64,000 bases of DNA. Origin: Terriglobus albidus. Lineage in GTDB: Bacteria; Acidobacteriota; Terriglobia; Terriglobales; Acidobacteriaceae. The position numbers and the translations under genes are program-made. The notes under the pieces are model-generated. The model made no database searches. It worked only from the letters and a program-made list of their open reading frames with translations, and had not been told where the DNA came from. The stretch spans positions 62,001-126,000 of the forward strand of contig NZ_JAGTAS010000049.1 of assembly GCF_025685425.1 (NCBI RefSeq), in the 5' to 3' direction. Positions 19,107 to 29,337 of the stretch are shown here, piece after piece; position 1 is the first letter of the stretch; each line of letters opens with the position of its first letter.

Positions 19107-20015
19107 TTGGGACTTCCGTGCCGTCTGTGCCAGGGAAAGACCCGCAGTTTTGAACGAAGGGACGCGCAGAAGGCCTTGTCCGCAGCACTCCACATCCGTG
19201 AAGAAGAGGTCGTCGTCGACGGCATCGCGGTGCACTACCGCGTTGCCGGAACGGGGCGTCCGCTGTTGCTGCTGCACGGGTTGCTGGCCGACGGACAGAC
19301 CTGGCGCCGGAACCTGAAGGATTTGGCGCGCCACTCTACGGTCTACGCCGTGGATCTCTTCAACATGGGAAAGAGCCAGCGTGTCGCCGGCCTGGATGCA
19401 AGTCTGGAAGCTACCGCCGACCGGATTGCGCGCCTGATGGATGCCCTTGGACTGGACGAAGCCGATGTCGCCGGGCACTCGCACGGCGGAGCGCTGGCCA
19501 TGATGCTGGCGGCGCGGCACACACATCGTGTCGGCAAGCTGGTGCTCTTCGCCCCGGCGAATCCATTCTGCGGACATGGCGCGCGCAACGCACGGTTCTT
19601 TGCCACGCCGCTGGGAGCCTGGCTGGGACGCCGTGTTCCACAGTGGCCCGGACTGCTGCACCGTGCGGCGCTACGCCGGATGTACGGCGAGCCCTCGCGA
19701 ATCATCGATGGAACGCTGGCCTGCTACACCGAGCACCTGAGCATTCCCGGCACGATGGATCACCTGCTGGCGATTGTGCGTTCCTGGGGCAGCGACATGC
19801 GCCGTCTGAAGAAAGTCCTGAACCGCCTGGCCGACGTTCCGGCACTGTTGATCTGGGGCGATCGCGACCGCGCCGTGAGCCTGCCTTCGGCACGGCTCCT
19901 GGCAAAAGAGATGCACCACGCCGAACTGCTGGTACTTCCCGGCGTAGGTCATCTTCCCTTCGAGGAACAGCCCGAGGTCTGCAACCGCGCTATCGCGCGG
20001 TGGTTGAATAGTTGA
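19107..20015 (+). CDS. Alpha/beta hydrolase
   Basis: About 302 residues from a TTG start; the true start is uncertain and may lie nearer the domain (REEEVVVDGIAVHY). The canonical fold is clear: oxyanion HG in LLLHGLLADGQTW, nucleophile elbow GHSHGG, acid in IWGDRDRAV and catalytic histidine in LPGVGHLPFEEQPE. Substrate unknown; it resembles MhpC/epoxide hydrolase or esterase-like enzymes. The last codons (Leu-Asn-Ser-stop) lie within the beginning of a family B repeat, so the repeat contributes the stop codon. Confidence 0.87.
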   Translation: MGLPCRLCQGKTRSFERRDAQKALSAALHIREEEVVVDGIAVHYRVAGTGRPLLLLHGLLADGQTWRRNLKDLARHSTVYAVDLFNMGKSQRVAGLDASLEATADRIARLMDALGLDEADVAGHSHGGALAMMLAARHTHRVGKLVLFAPANPFCGHGARNARFFATPLGAWLGRRVPQWPGLLHRAALRRMYGEPSRIIDGTLACYTEHLSIPGTMDHLLAIVRSWGSDMRRLKKVLNRLADVPALLIWGDRDRAVSLPSARLLAKEMHHAELLVLPGVGHLPFEEQPEVCNRAIARWLNS

Positions 20016-20100
20016 TTTGTTGAATAGTTGAATGGTGCGGCAAATACTGCCGGTGCCATCTCCGCCACGATTCAACTATTCAACCTTTCAACCATTCAAC
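20003..20100. repeat. Family B inverted heptad array bridging two convergent stop codons
   Basis: Left arm TTGAATAGTTGA...TTGAATAGTTGAATGG and right arm ATTCAACTATTCAACC...ATTCAAC around an ~35 bp centre. It overlaps the hydrolase stop on one side and touches the phosphoketolase stop on the other, so both mRNAs end in complementary arms. Confidence 0.8.
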
Positions 20101-22454
20101 TAATTGCTCCACTTCCAGTCCCTCACCTCCGGCATGTCCTCGCCGTGTTCCGCGACGTAGAGTTTATGCTCCTGCATCTTTTCGCTGTGGAGCTGGCGGA
20201 CGCGATCGTACTCAGCCGGTAACGCGTACCGTACGCAGTCGAGCGCAAGTGAGAAGCGGTCGATCTGGTTGAGCACTGTCATGTCGAACGGTGTTGTCGT
20301 CGTGCCTTCGCCGCGGAAGCCGTGCACGTGGAAGCTGGCGTGGTTACGGCGCTTGTAAGTGAGCTTGTGCACCACGGTTGGATAGCCGTGGAAGGCCATG
20401 ACGACCGGGCTTTCCTGATCGAAGATCCGTTCGAAGTTCTCGTCGTCGATGCCGTGCGGATGCTCTCCTGGGGTCTCCAGCGTGAAGAGATCGACGATGT
20501 TGACAAACCGGATCTTTAGCCCCGGCGCCCACTGCCGCAGCACCGTCACCGCGGCCAGGGCCTCCATGGTAGGAACATCGCCGGCGCAGGCGAGAGTAAC
20601 GTCGGGCTTGTCCTGCGGCGCGCAGGTAGACGCCCACGCCCAGATACCCAGGCCTTCGGTGCAGTGGCGCACTGCATCGTCCATACTGAGATAGGTGTGT
20701 GCCGGCTGCTTGCCCGCGATGATGAGGTTGATGTAGTTGCGCGAGCGCAGGCAATGGTCTCCGACAGAGAGCAGGCAGTTGGCATCGGGTGGGAAGTAGA
20801 TGCGCGTCACCTCGCTCTGCTTGTTGGCCACGTGGTCGATAAAGCCGGGATCCTGGTGTGAGAAGCCGTTGTGGTCCTGCCGCCAGACATGCGAACTAAG
20901 CAGATAGGTCAGCGAAGCGATGGGCTTACGCCAGGGCAGTTCTTTGCAGGCCTTCAGCCACTTGGCATGCTGGTTGAACATCGAGTCGATGATGTGAATG
21001 AAGGCCTCGTAGCAGGAGAAGAAGCCGTGGCGGCCGGTCAGCAGATAGCCTTCGAGCCAGCCCTGGCAGAGGTTCTCTGACAGCACTTCGAGCACGCGGC
21101 CATCGGCTGCGAGGTTCTCATCGACGGGAAGCACCTCGCCCTCCCACTGCTTGGGTGTGGCCTGGTAGATGTCCTGCAGGCGATTGGAGGCCGTCTCGTC
21201 GGGGCCGAAGATGCGGAAGTTACGATTGCCGGCGTTGTAGCGGATAACGTCGCGGAGGTAGTCGCCGAAGATCTTGGTGGCCGAGACCTCTTCCGCATCG
21301 CAAGGCACACTGCACTTGACGGCGTAATCGCGGAAGTCCGGCAACACCAGCGGTTTCAATAGCTCGCCGCCGTTGGCGCTGGGATTCACCGACATACGCA
21401 GGTCACCCTTGGGAGCAAGATCGAGCAGCGATGCTACCGGGCAGCCGTGATCGTCGAAGAGCTCTTCCGGCTTATAGCTGCGCAGCCATTCCTCCAGCAG
21501 CTTGAGATGCTCGGGATTGGAGCGTACCTCGTCGAGTGGTACCTGATGTGAACGCCACGTGCCTTCCACCTGTTTGCCATCCACCATATGCGGCGACGTC
21601 CAGCCCTTGGGCGAGCGGAGAATGAGCATCGGCCACGCGGGCCGGTGCGGCGGATTCTGTCCTGCGGCCTCGGCGCGGATTGTGGCGATGTCATCGAAGA
21701 TGCGATCGAGTGTCTCGGCCATCTGCTGGTGCATCACTTCAGGATCATCGCCTTCGACCGTATAGGGCGTGTAGCCGTAGCCACGGAAGAGCTGTTCCAG
21801 CTCCTCCTGCGGAATGCGCGCCAGCAGCGTGGGATTGGCGATCTTGTAGCCGTTGAGGTGCAGGATCGGCAGCACGGTGCCGTCCGTGACAGGATTCAGG
21901 AACTTATTCGAGTGCCACGAGGTCGCGAGCGTACCCGTCTCTGCCTCGCCGTCACCGACGATGCAGGAAACGATGAGCTTGGGATTGTCGAAGGCGGCGC
22001 CATAGGCATGCACCAGCGAGTAGCCAAGTTCGCCGCCCTCATTGATGGAGCCTGGAACATTGGCGGCGCAGTGGCTGGGAATCCCGTAGGGCCATGAGAA
22101 CTGCTTGAAGAAGAGTTTGAGTCCGTCGGCATCCTGCTGGATGTTGGGATAGGTCTCCGAGTAGCTGCCTTCAAGGAAAGTGTTGGCAAGAATGCCGGGA
22201 GCTCCATGACCTGGACCCGTAATCAGCAGCGTGCTGAGCCGGCGCGCCTTGATGATGCGATTGAGGTGCACGTAGATGAAGTTGAGGCCGGGTGTCGTGC
22301 CGAAGTGGCCAAGCAGACGCGGCTTGATGTCGTCGACCGTGAGCGGACGGCGCAACAGAGGATTGTCGCGTAGATAGATCTGTCCGACGGAAAGATAGTT
22401 CGCAGCGCGCCAGTATGCATGAATACCGGCGATTTCCTCAACGGTGAGCGGCAT
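20100..22454 (-). CDS. xfp: Phosphoketolase (xylulose-5-P / fructose-6-P)
   Basis: 784 residues, full length. Phosphoketolase cleaves xylulose 5-phosphate and/or fructose 6-phosphate with phosphate to acetyl phosphate and an aldose phosphate, using thiamine diphosphate. Signature stretches: [40 protein letters not shown] (ThDP/Mg site), and the C-terminal Xfp domain [13 protein letters not shown]. It is the last gene of an mscS-ackA-xfp operon, so acetyl phosphate should pass to AckA for ATP formation. The 139 bp between ackA and xfp is mostly a family A element. Confidence 0.96.
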   Translation of the reverse strand: MPLTVEEIAGIHAYWRAANYLSVGQIYLRDNPLLRRPLTVDDIKPRLLGHFGTTPGLNFIYVHLNRIIKARRLSTLLITGPGHGAPGILANTFLEGSYSETYPNIQQDADGLKLFFKQFSWPYGIPSHCAANVPGSINEGGELGYSLVHAYGAAFDNPKLIVSCIVGDGEAETGTLATSWHSNKFLNPVTDGTVLPILHLNGYKIANPTLLARIPQEELEQLFRGYGYTPYTVEGDDPEVMHQQMAETLDRIFDDIATIRAEAAGQNPPHRPAWPMLILRSPKGWTSPHMVDGKQVEGTWRSHQVPLDEVRSNPEHLKLLEEWLRSYKPEELFDDHGCPVASLLDLAPKGDLRMSVNPSANGGELLKPLVLPDFRDYAVKCSVPCDAEEVSATKIFGDYLRDVIRYNAGNRNFRIFGPDETASNRLQDIYQATPKQWEGEVLPVDENLAADGRVLEVLSENLCQGWLEGYLLTGRHGFFSCYEAFIHIIDSMFNQHAKWLKACKELPWRKPIASLTYLLSSHVWRQDHNGFSHQDPGFIDHVANKQSEVTRIYFPPDANCLLSVGDHCLRSRNYINLIIAGKQPAHTYLSMDDAVRHCTEGLGIWAWASTCAPQDKPDVTLACAGDVPTMEALAAVTVLRQWAPGLKIRFVNIVDLFTLETPGEHPHGIDDENFERIFDQESPVVMAFHGYPTVVHKLTYKRRNHASFHVHGFRGEGTTTTPFDMTVLNQIDRFSLALDCVRYALPAEYDRVRQLHSEKMQEHKLYVAEHGEDMPEVRDWKWSN

Positions 22455-22483
22455 CGCGTGTCTCCGTGGTTAAGGGTTGGCTA

Positions 22484-22593
22484 CAGCGTTTTTCCTGGAG
22501 GTGTAGCGTCGGGTTTCGGCATCTATGGGCGTTTCCGCAATGAAAACGCCGCTGCACTCCTCCTCCGGGAACCCAGCAACAGGGAAAATGCTC
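22484..22593 (+). repeat. Family A MITE-like element, copy 2, inside the ackA-xfp operon
   Basis: Same orientation as copy 1 and easily aligned to it (GGTGTAG, ATCTATGGGCGTTT, AATGAAAACGCCGCTGC, CCCAGCAACAGG, right end AAAATGCTC). The left end is degenerate (GCGTTTTTCCTGG) and the TA flanks are not intact. It abuts the ackA stop codon and lies in the transcribed gap, so its GGCGTTT/AAACGCC hairpin would be in the mRNA. Confidence 0.65.
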
Positions 22594-23784
22594 CTACTGG
22601 AGGGCCTGTGTGCACTCGTGTGCAAGCTGCAGGCCTTCGTCTGCGTGAATCACCCATACGGCGAGTTTTGATGCCGGCGAGGAGAGCAAAGTGTCGCCCG
22701 CCATGACATTTGTATTGCGGGCATGGTCGACGTCGACGCCCCAGCCTCGGAGACCTTCAAGAATGGGGCCTCGTATTTCAGGAGTATTCTCCCCGATGCC
22801 TCCGCCGAATACGATGGCGCGGGCATCGCCCAGCACGGCAAGATAGGCGCCCATGGTGGCGCGGACGCGGTACCCGTACATTGCCATGGCCAGCAGCGAA
22901 CGGTCGTCTGTCTTCTTGCGCAGGATGCGGGTGTCGAGCGACTGGCCGGAGATGGCGAGCAGACCCGACTTCTTCTCCAGCATTTGCAACGCATCCTGTG
23001 CAGAAAGGTTTTCGTGCTGCATGAGATAGGGCAGGATTGCAGGATCGATGGAGCCGGACCGTGTACCCATCATCAGGCCTTCTAACGGCGTAAAGCCCAT
23101 CGAAGTCTCGACCGACTTCCCCTCGCGGATAGCGCAGATCGACGAACCGCTCTCAAGATGACTGGTCACGATGTTTGCCTGCTTGACCGGCGTATTACTC
23201 AACAAGCAGAACTGCTCCAACTGATAGCGATGGGAGAGGCCGTGAAAGCCATACTTGCGGATGCCGTGGCGATTGGCGACATCGTAATCGATCGCGTAAC
23301 GCCATGCGATCTCGGGCAGAGTGTGATGAAAAGCTGTATCGAAGGTGCAGGCAATGGGCAACGCGCTGCCATGCTGCTGCAGCGCACGAATCACTTTGAC
23401 CGACTTGGGATTGTGCAGCGGAGCGAGCTCGGAGCGTGCCTCGATCTTGCGGATCACCTCATCGTCGACGCCCACAGCGGCGTTGAAGTCGTTGCCACCG
23501 TGTACGACGCGGACACCCGCGAGATCAGGTTTCGGGAGATCGAGCTTGTCCAGGGCATTGAGCGACGCTGTGGTCATGGCGTCAAAGTCGCCCGCAGGCA
23601 AAGGCTCAGAGTGCAGTGCCTGATCGCCCTGCGTGATCTCGAGCGTGGTGTCTTTACCGACGTTGTCGATGTCGCCAGTGAGCAGACGCTTGCCTGCGGA
23701 GGCGCGCGGCTGATTCGCGGTGGTCTCGATGAGATCGAACTTCAGCGAGTTGCTGCCCGGGTTGAAACACAGGACGAGGGGCAT
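22594..23784 (-). CDS. ackA: Acetate kinase (divergent)
   Basis: 396 residues, the usual acetate-kinase length. AckA converts acetyl phosphate and ADP to acetate and ATP. Recognisable motifs: FNPGSNSLKFDL (family NxGSSSxK), VRVVHGG, FDTAFHHTLPE, KYGFHGLSHRY, TSMGFTPLEGLMMGTRSG and FGGGIGENTPE. The nucleotide/phosphate loop usually read as HLGNG is HLESG here, losing the conserved asparagine, so kinetics or substrate may differ. It follows mscS by 13 bp and precedes xfp, which supports an acetyl-phosphate role. Confidence 0.93.
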   Translation of the reverse strand: MPLVLCFNPGSNSLKFDLIETTANQPRASAGKRLLTGDIDNVGKDTTLEITQGDQALHSEPLPAGDFDAMTTASLNALDKLDLPKPDLAGVRVVHGGNDFNAAVGVDDEVIRKIEARSELAPLHNPKSVKVIRALQQHGSALPIACTFDTAFHHTLPEIAWRYAIDYDVANRHGIRKYGFHGLSHRYQLEQFCLLSNTPVKQANIVTSHLESGSSICAIREGKSVETSMGFTPLEGLMMGTRSGSIDPAILPYLMQHENLSAQDALQMLEKKSGLLAISGQSLDTRILRKKTDDRSLLAMAMYGYRVRATMGAYLAVLGDARAIVFGGGIGENTPEIRGPILEGLRGWGVDVDHARNTNVMAGDTLLSSPASKLAVWVIHADEGLQLAHECTQALQ

Positions 23785-23797
23785 GGCGACTTCAAGC

Positions 23798-24931
23798 TTA
23801 CGAGGCTTTCTGGATCGGTGTTGTAAATTTCTCGACGGTTTCGCTCTGTGAGCGGTCTGGATCGGGCAGGGAGGCGAAGCGTGTGCGGGGGAAATATTGC
23901 GGGTAGCTTTCGCGGATGAATTCCATCATCTTTTCGCGGATGATGCAGCGGAGATCGAAGTTGTCACCTGCATTGCGGTTGCTGACCAGGCAGCGAATCT
24001 CCATGGTGTGTTCCTTGATGTCGGTGACCTGTAAGCCGCAGACCTTGCCATCCCACAGCGGTGAGGCCTGGCAGATCTCCAGTAGTTTTTTGCGGAGCGG
24101 CTCTACAGGAATGGCGTAGTCGACGTAGAGGAACGCTGTACCGAGGATGTCGGAAGACTGGCGCGTCCAATTCTGGAAACTGTTCTCAATGAAGTAACTC
24201 AGCGGCACGATCAGGCGGCGGAGATCCCAGATTCTGACGACGACGTAGGACGAGGTGATCTCTTCGATTTTTCCCCACTCGCCCTGAACAATAACAACAT
24301 CGTCGATGCGGATGGGTTCAGTCAGTGCGATCTGCAGGCCGGCGAGGAAGTTGGAGGCAGTGGATTTAGCCGCCGTGGCAAGGATGAGAGACGCGACACC
24401 GGCAGAGGCGAGAAGGCCGGTACCCGCCTTCCAGAGGCGATCATCGTGGAAGGTCCACAGGCAACCTGCAACCGTGACGATGACGATCATCGAGATGACG
24501 AAGCGGCGAAAGAGGCTGAATTGGGTATGAACGCGCCGCGCCTGGATGTTGTCTGTCGAGGAGAGGTCGTAGCGGCGAAGAAAGATGTTCTGCACCACAT
24601 AAACGACACCGGTGGCGAACCATCCGAGAGAAAGGACGAAGAGGATGGCCAGTGCCTGGCGCACATCGTTGTGGTAACGGGCAGGAATCGGCAGACCCGG
24701 CTCAACCAGAAAGAAGCAGGTAAGAACGAAGATGGCCCGCGCGGGACGTGCAAGGTAGCGCTGCAGGCCAAATCCCAGCCCCCTGCTCTCAGGGGTTCCG
24801 TCCTTGTCCTGCTTGCGACGGAGAACGCGGAAGATGATCCAGTGAAAGATGTTGGAGAAGACCAGAGCTGCGCAGAAGAGAAAGAGGGCAAAGAACCAGC
24901 CATGCCAGACATGGAGGATTTTGGTGAACAT
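23798..24931 (-). CDS. MscS-family mechanosensitive channel
   Basis: 377 residues. Four or more hydrophobic segments in the N-terminal half (LFLFCAALVFSNIFHWIIF, IFVLTCFFLVEPGLPI, ILFVLSLGWFATGVVYVV, VISMIVIVTVAGCLW), then the pore-lining TM3-like stretch GLLASAGVASLILATAAKST and the beta domain (RIDDVVIVQGEWGKIEEITS). This is a small MscS-like channel likely in the inner membrane, relieving osmotic stress or leaking solutes. It heads the ackA-xfp operon; a role in acetate or anion release is a tempting but unproven inference. Confidence 0.9.
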   Translation of the reverse strand: MFTKILHVWHGWFFALFLFCAALVFSNIFHWIIFRVLRRKQDKDGTPESRGLGFGLQRYLARPARAIFVLTCFFLVEPGLPIPARYHNDVRQALAILFVLSLGWFATGVVYVVQNIFLRRYDLSSTDNIQARRVHTQFSLFRRFVISMIVIVTVAGCLWTFHDDRLWKAGTGLLASAGVASLILATAAKSTASNFLAGLQIALTEPIRIDDVVIVQGEWGKIEEITSSYVVVRIWDLRRLIVPLSYFIENSFQNWTRQSSDILGTAFLYVDYAIPVEPLRKKLLEICQASPLWDGKVCGLQVTDIKEHTMEIRCLVSNRNAGDNFDLRCIIREKMMEFIRESYPQYFPRTRFASLPDPDRSQSETVEKFTTPIQKAS

Positions 24932-25059
24932 GCCGAAAAGTGGTCTCCCAGGTTGGCGGTGGCCGGTGGCCGTCTTGGTGAGATGACGGAGCGCGAGAGG
25001 GAGGTTGCAAGGGTGTGGGAGAGCGTTTCTACGAGACGTTTTTTAATGAGTTTGTATTG

Positions 25060-25262
25060 TCAACCGGTTCGCGCACGGCGCGAATGCCCACATCTGCTTG
25101 CACCCCAAACGAACGTAGTTCGTCGGGGACCCCGCGGCGTAGATATGGGGCACCCGGGATTGGGGACCGAAAAGTGGGTGGAAAAGCAGATTCTCCGCTC
25201 CCGTTGGTCGCTACGAAATGACAAACAGAAAAGGCAGTTCGCGCGCACCCGGGTCTTGGGCC
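25060..25262. repeat. Family D composite array
   Basis: Between mscS and mnmG: hairpin TTCGCGCACGGCGCGAA, CGAACGTAGTTCG, GGGGACCCCG, TGGGGCACCCGGG, then GAAAAGCAGATTCTCCGCTC and GGTCGCTACGAAATGACAAA. Same module order as elsewhere. No gene is seen in the whole 385 bp gap. Confidence 0.65.
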
Positions 25263-25317
25263 ACATTATTCTCGCGAATCCCCTTAAAATAGAAGAGAGA
25301 GAGATTCCGGCAGATCA

Positions 25318-27231
25318 ATGGCGTTCACAGAACAGTTCGATGTACTGGTGGTGGGGGCAGGGCACGCCGGCTGCGAAGCCGCGATGGCTGCCGCACGTAT
25401 GGGCCTGCGCACCGCCCTGTTCACGCTGAACCTCGACCTGGTTGCACAGATGAGCTGCAACCCAGCCATCGGCGGCATCGCCAAAGGACATCTCGTCCGC
25501 GAGGTTGACGCCCTGGGCGGCGTCATGGGGGAGGTTGCCGATGCCGTCGGCATCCAGTTCCGCCTGCTGAATACCTCGCGTGGCCCGGCCGTGTGGTCGC
25601 CGCGGGCTCAGTGCGACAAGGCGCTATATCGCGTGAAGATGCGCGAGGTGCTGGAAGGCCAGCCGAACCTGTTCATTAAGCAGGCTGAGGTGGTCGACGT
25701 TGTGCTGGAAGATACCGCCGACGGCTCCCGCCGCATCACCGGCATCCGGCTGCGCGACAGCCGCGTTGTGCATGCCGGCGCGGTCGTGATCACCACTGGA
25801 ACCTTCCTGAACGGGCTGATCCACTGTGGCGAAGAGCGTTACACCGCCGGCCGCTCCGGCGAACCTGCCTCCGTTTTGCTGGGCGAGTCGCTGAAGCGCC
25901 TGGGCCTGCGTGAGTGCCGCCTGAAGACGGGTACACCTCCGCGCCTGGACGGACGCACCATCGACTGGTCACGCTTTGAAGAGCAGCCCGGCGATGCGGA
26001 CCCGACACCGTTCAGCTTCCGCACCAAAACCGTGCCGCAGCTCCGCCAGGTAAGCTGCCATATCGCCTACACCACGCCGGAGACGCTGGAGATCATCCGC
26101 CGGAACGTGCATCGGTCGGCGATGTACTCCGGCCAGATCGAAGGCATTGGGCCACGCTACTGCCCGTCGATCGAGGACAAGATCGTCAAGTTCCCAGACA
26201 AGACACAGCACCAGTTCTTCCTGGAGCCCGAGGGCCTGAATACGCACGAGGTCTACATCAACGGCATGAGCACCAGCCTGCCCATGGAAGTGCAGGCCGC
26301 GATGGTCCACTCCATACCGGGGCTGGAGAGGGCCGAGATGCTGCGGCCGGGCTATGCCATCGAGTACGACGCCATCGACCCGACCGAGCTGGACCGTTCG
26401 CTGAAGGTGAAGTCGATTGACGGTCTGTATCTTGCCGGCCAGATCAACGGCACCTCGGGGTACGAGGAGGCTGCCTGCCAGGGCCTGATGGCCGGCATCA
26501 ACGCTGCGCTCAGCGTGAAAGGCGAAGCACCGTTCTGGCTGGATCGCGCCGACGGATATACCGGTATCCTGATCGACGACTTGATCTCGAAGGGCACCAA
26601 TGAGCCCTACCGTATGTTCACCTCGCGGGCGGAGTTCCGGCTGCACCTGCGCATCGACAACGCTGACCGCCGCCTCACCCCCAAGGGACGCACCCTGGGC
26701 CTGATCAGCGACGCGGCCTGGACCGACTACGAGGCCAAGCAGGCACGCATGGTCGCCCTGGAAAAGCTGCTGGCAACCGAACGTCTCCGCGAAGGCGAGA
26801 ACAAGAGACAGACACTGGCGCAGCTTCTGAAGCGGCCTGAGGTCACCATCGATCAGCTTCTAGCGCTCTTTCAGGACAAGCTACGGGAGGATGCCCGCTT
26901 CGCGGAGATGACCGCCGGCCTGCAGGGCGAGACCCTACCGTCGTGGGTGCGCAACGAGCTGAAGTCAGTGGAGACGGAGATCAAGTTCTCGGGCTATCTC
27001 GACCAGCAGCGCCGCAATATCGAGAAGCTGAAGAAGGCGGAGGAGCGGTCGATCCCCGAATGGTTCGACTACACCCAGATCAGCGGCCTCTCGCGCGAGA
27101 TGAAGGAGAAGCTGAGCCGTGTACGCCCGGCGACCATCGGCCAGGCCAGCCGGATTCCGGGAGTAACCCCGGCCGCGGTGAGCCTGATCAATATTTACAT
27201 CGAGATACAGGGCCGCCAGCAGGCGGTCTAG
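25318..27231 (+). CDS. mnmG: tRNA uridine-34 carboxymethylaminomethyl modification enzyme MnmG (GidA)
   Basis: 637 residues. With MnmE, MnmG installs the cmnm5 group at wobble uridine 34 of several tRNAs. The FAD-binding opening [20 protein letters not shown] and the family signatures [39 protein letters not shown] and [22 protein letters not shown] are all present; the C-terminal helical domain ends with [19 protein letters not shown]. It starts 10 bases after a GAGAGAG run. MnmE is not in the window. dnaB follows 82 bp downstream. Confidence 0.97.
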   Translation: MAFTEQFDVLVVGAGHAGCEAAMAAARMGLRTALFTLNLDLVAQMSCNPAIGGIAKGHLVREVDALGGVMGEVADAVGIQFRLLNTSRGPAVWSPRAQCDKALYRVKMREVLEGQPNLFIKQAEVVDVVLEDTADGSRRITGIRLRDSRVVHAGAVVITTGTFLNGLIHCGEERYTAGRSGEPASVLLGESLKRLGLRECRLKTGTPPRLDGRTIDWSRFEEQPGDADPTPFSFRTKTVPQLRQVSCHIAYTTPETLEIIRRNVHRSAMYSGQIEGIGPRYCPSIEDKIVKFPDKTQHQFFLEPEGLNTHEVYINGMSTSLPMEVQAAMVHSIPGLERAEMLRPGYAIEYDAIDPTELDRSLKVKSIDGLYLAGQINGTSGYEEAACQGLMAGINAALSVKGEAPFWLDRADGYTGILIDDLISKGTNEPYRMFTSRAEFRLHLRIDNADRRLTPKGRTLGLISDAAWTDYEAKQARMVALEKLLATERLREGENKRQTLAQLLKRPEVTIDQLLALFQDKLREDARFAEMTAGLQGETLPSWVRNELKSVETEIKFSGYLDQQRRNIEKLKKAEERSIPEWFDYTQISGLSREMKEKLSRVRPATIGQASRIPGVTPAAVSLINIYIEIQGRQQAV

Positions 27232-27232
27232 A

Positions 27233-27266
27233 AAATTCGGGAATATCCGCGATTACTCCCGAATTT
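27233..27266. promoter_or_regulatory. Stem-loop between mnmG and dnaB
   Basis: AAATTCGGGA and TCCCGAATTT arms, 10 bp perfect, 14-base loop. It begins one base after the mnmG stop. There is no T-run, so it is more likely an mRNA processing or stability element than an intrinsic terminator. Confidence 0.5.
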
Positions 27267-27313
27267 CCACGCACATCCACGCCCAAAAGCGGGGGTAGAG
27301 TTAAGGAACTTAG

Positions 27314-28699
27314 ATGGCCTCCTATCTTCAGATTCTTGAGCAGCAAGGCGCACCCGCAGCGCTGCATGCGGAAAATACGATCCTTGGCGCCATGCTCACG
27401 GACTCGCTGGCAATTACCGATGCCACGGCGAGGCTGAAGATCGATGACTTCTCGCTGGACTCGCATCGCCGTATCTATGGCGCGATGCTGGAGATGATCG
27501 AAGCCGGTCATGCCATCGACATCGTTACCGTCTCCGACAACCTGGCTCGCAAGAAGGAGCTGGAGGGGATCGGCGGCATTCCGTATCTCTCGTTCCTGAC
27601 CGAGGGCATTCCGCGGAACCCGAACATTGAGGATTACGTTCGGATCGTCAAGGACAAGAGCCTGCTGCGCCAGCTGATGAGCGTGTGCAACGACGGCCTG
27701 CTGGCCTCGGCGGATCAGTCCGAGCTTGCCATCGATGTGCTGTCACGTGTGGAAGGCCGCATTCTGGAGATCGCCGAAGGAGCCATCCAGAAGAGCTTCT
27801 CTTCGATCGGCGAGATCGTGGCCGAGAGCTTCGGCACCATCGATGCTCTGTACGAACAGGGCCGTGAGATTACCGGCCTGCGCACGCACTATGCCGAGTT
27901 CGACCGCATGACCAGCGGCCTGCAGCATTCGGAGCTTACGATTATCGCCGCCCGTCCCTCGATGGGTAAGACAGCCTGGGCCATCAACATCGCACAGAAC
28001 TCGGCGGTGCGCGACGGCAAGGTGGTCGCGGTCTTCTCGCTCGAAATGAGCAAGGAGTCACTGCTTCGCCGTATGTTGGCCAGCGAAGCGCTGGTCAACT
28101 CGAAGAAGATTCAGACCGGCTTTCTTCCTCGTGAAGACAAGCAGAAGCTCGTGAGCGCGCTGGATCGTTTGATGTCATCGAAGCTCTATGTGGATGACAC
28201 TCCCGGCATCACGCTCGCCGAGATGCGCGCGAAGGCTCGCCGTCTGAAGCAGCAGGAAGGCGCGCTGGATTTGATTGTGATTGACTACCTGCAGCTCATG
28301 ACAGGCTCTGCCGGACCGGGCAAGAAGGGCTTCGAGAGCCGTACGCAGGAGGTCTCGTCGATCTCGCGTGGTCTCAAAGCCCTCGCGAAAGAGATGAAGG
28401 TGCCGGTGATCGCACTCTCGCAGCTCTCACGTGCCAGTGAACAGCGCGGCGGCGAGAAGAAGCCGATGCTGAGCGATCTGCGTGAGTCGGGATCGATCGA
28501 GCAGGACGCCGATGTCGTCTGCTTCATTCACCGCGAAGAGTACTACGACCGCGAGAACGAAGACCTGAAGGGCAAGGCCGAGATCATCATCGCCAAGCAG
28601 CGTAACGGCCCGACGGGCAGCGTGCATATGGCGTATCTCAGCGACTACACACGCTTCGAGAATCTGGAGACCGCACACTCGGGTGGAGCGGAGTACTAG
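27314..28699 (+). CDS. dnaB: Replicative DNA helicase DnaB
   Basis: 461 residues. The N-terminal primase-interacting domain (HAENTILGAMLTD, SHRRIYGAMLEM) is joined to a RecA-like helicase domain with Walker A ARPSMGKTAWA, Walker B LIVIDYLQLM and the arginine-finger region AKQRNGPTG. The hexameric helicase unwinds DNA at the fork. A C-terminal intein is absent. Clustering with mnmG, dnaN and further right rsmG-parAB suggests replication-linked neighbourhood. Confidence 0.97.
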   Translation: MASYLQILEQQGAPAALHAENTILGAMLTDSLAITDATARLKIDDFSLDSHRRIYGAMLEMIEAGHAIDIVTVSDNLARKKELEGIGGIPYLSFLTEGIPRNPNIEDYVRIVKDKSLLRQLMSVCNDGLLASADQSELAIDVLSRVEGRILEIAEGAIQKSFSSIGEIVAESFGTIDALYEQGREITGLRTHYAEFDRMTSGLQHSELTIIAARPSMGKTAWAINIAQNSAVRDGKVVAVFSLEMSKESLLRRMLASEALVNSKKIQTGFLPREDKQKLVSALDRLMSSKLYVDDTPGITLAEMRAKARRLKQQEGALDLIVIDYLQLMTGSAGPGKKGFESRTQEVSSISRGLKALAKEMKVPVIALSQLSRASEQRGGEKKPMLSDLRESGSIEQDADVVCFIHREEYYDRENEDLKGKAEIIIAKQRNGPTGSVHMAYLSDYTRFENLETAHSGGAEY

Positions 28700-28734
28700 A
28701 GACTCCAGTCTCAGTCGAGATGAGGCGCTACACC

Positions 28735-28925
28735 GTTGCCCCATTCTTCGTTGAAAACGAAGGGTGGGTATCGAGCGAAGCGAAATCGTCTTTCTTATTT
28801 GTCATTTCGTAGCGACCTACGAGAGCGGAGAAATCTGCTTCTCTACAGATACATCTTCATAAAGACGGTCGCGCGAAGTGTGATACACCACCCCTTCGCT
28901 ACGCAAAGGGGTGGGCAACGAGTGC
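28735..28925. repeat. Family D composite array, inverted order
   Basis: Contains CTTCGTTGAAAACGAAG, ATCGAGCGAAGCGAAAT, GTCATTTCGTAGCG, AGAGCGGAGAAATCTGCTTC and CCCCTTCGCTACGCAAAGGGG followed by TGGGCAACGAG. Nothing else is seen between dnaB and the restriction-enzyme remnant (305 bp). Confidence 0.6.
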
Positions 28926-29004
28926 CGTGGCTGCTTTGCGGTATTAGATTATCCGTAGGGCACGAGAAAACGAGCTTTATCTCGCACAAGCCTTTCAGTA
29001 GACT

Positions 29005-29337
29005 TTGGATTCCGTGAATCCGACGCAAAAAATCTACATTAACAAATCACAGATTGCGCGCGTTACGACTGAATCATGGATCGCCACGAATCAGTTTTGT
29101 CTCGCTTGCGACAACGACCATCTCATTGCCACCAAGGCCAACACTCAAGCTCGGGATTTCGAATGTTCTTTTTGTGGGCATGCATATGAGTTAAAGAGTT
29201 CATCTAAACCCTTCGGTAAACGGGTAGTCGATGGTGCATACGCATCTATGATGCGGCGCATCCAGAGCGGAAGCATTGCGAGTTTTCTCCTCATGGAATA
29301 CTCGCTACCATGGAGCGTCAGAAGCGTTGTTGGATGA
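29005..29337 (+). pseudogene. Truncated DpnI-type restriction endonuclease
   Basis: 110 residues resembling the N-terminal catalytic domain of DpnI, which cuts methylated GATC. NKSQIARVTTESWIATNQFC parallels the SQKARILTEDW region of DpnI; a zinc knuckle CLAC...CSFC (Cys 32, 35, 54, 57) surrounds DFEC-N8-ELK, giving the PD-(D/E)XK residues Asp51, Glu62 and Lys64, and VDGAYASMMRRIQ follows. DpnI has about 254 residues with a C-terminal methyl-reading winged helix, which is missing here: the frame stops at Gly110. Start codon is TTG or GTG. Base composition is more AT-rich than neighbours. Most likely a decayed import; a stand-alone short nuclease is less likely. Confidence 0.75.
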
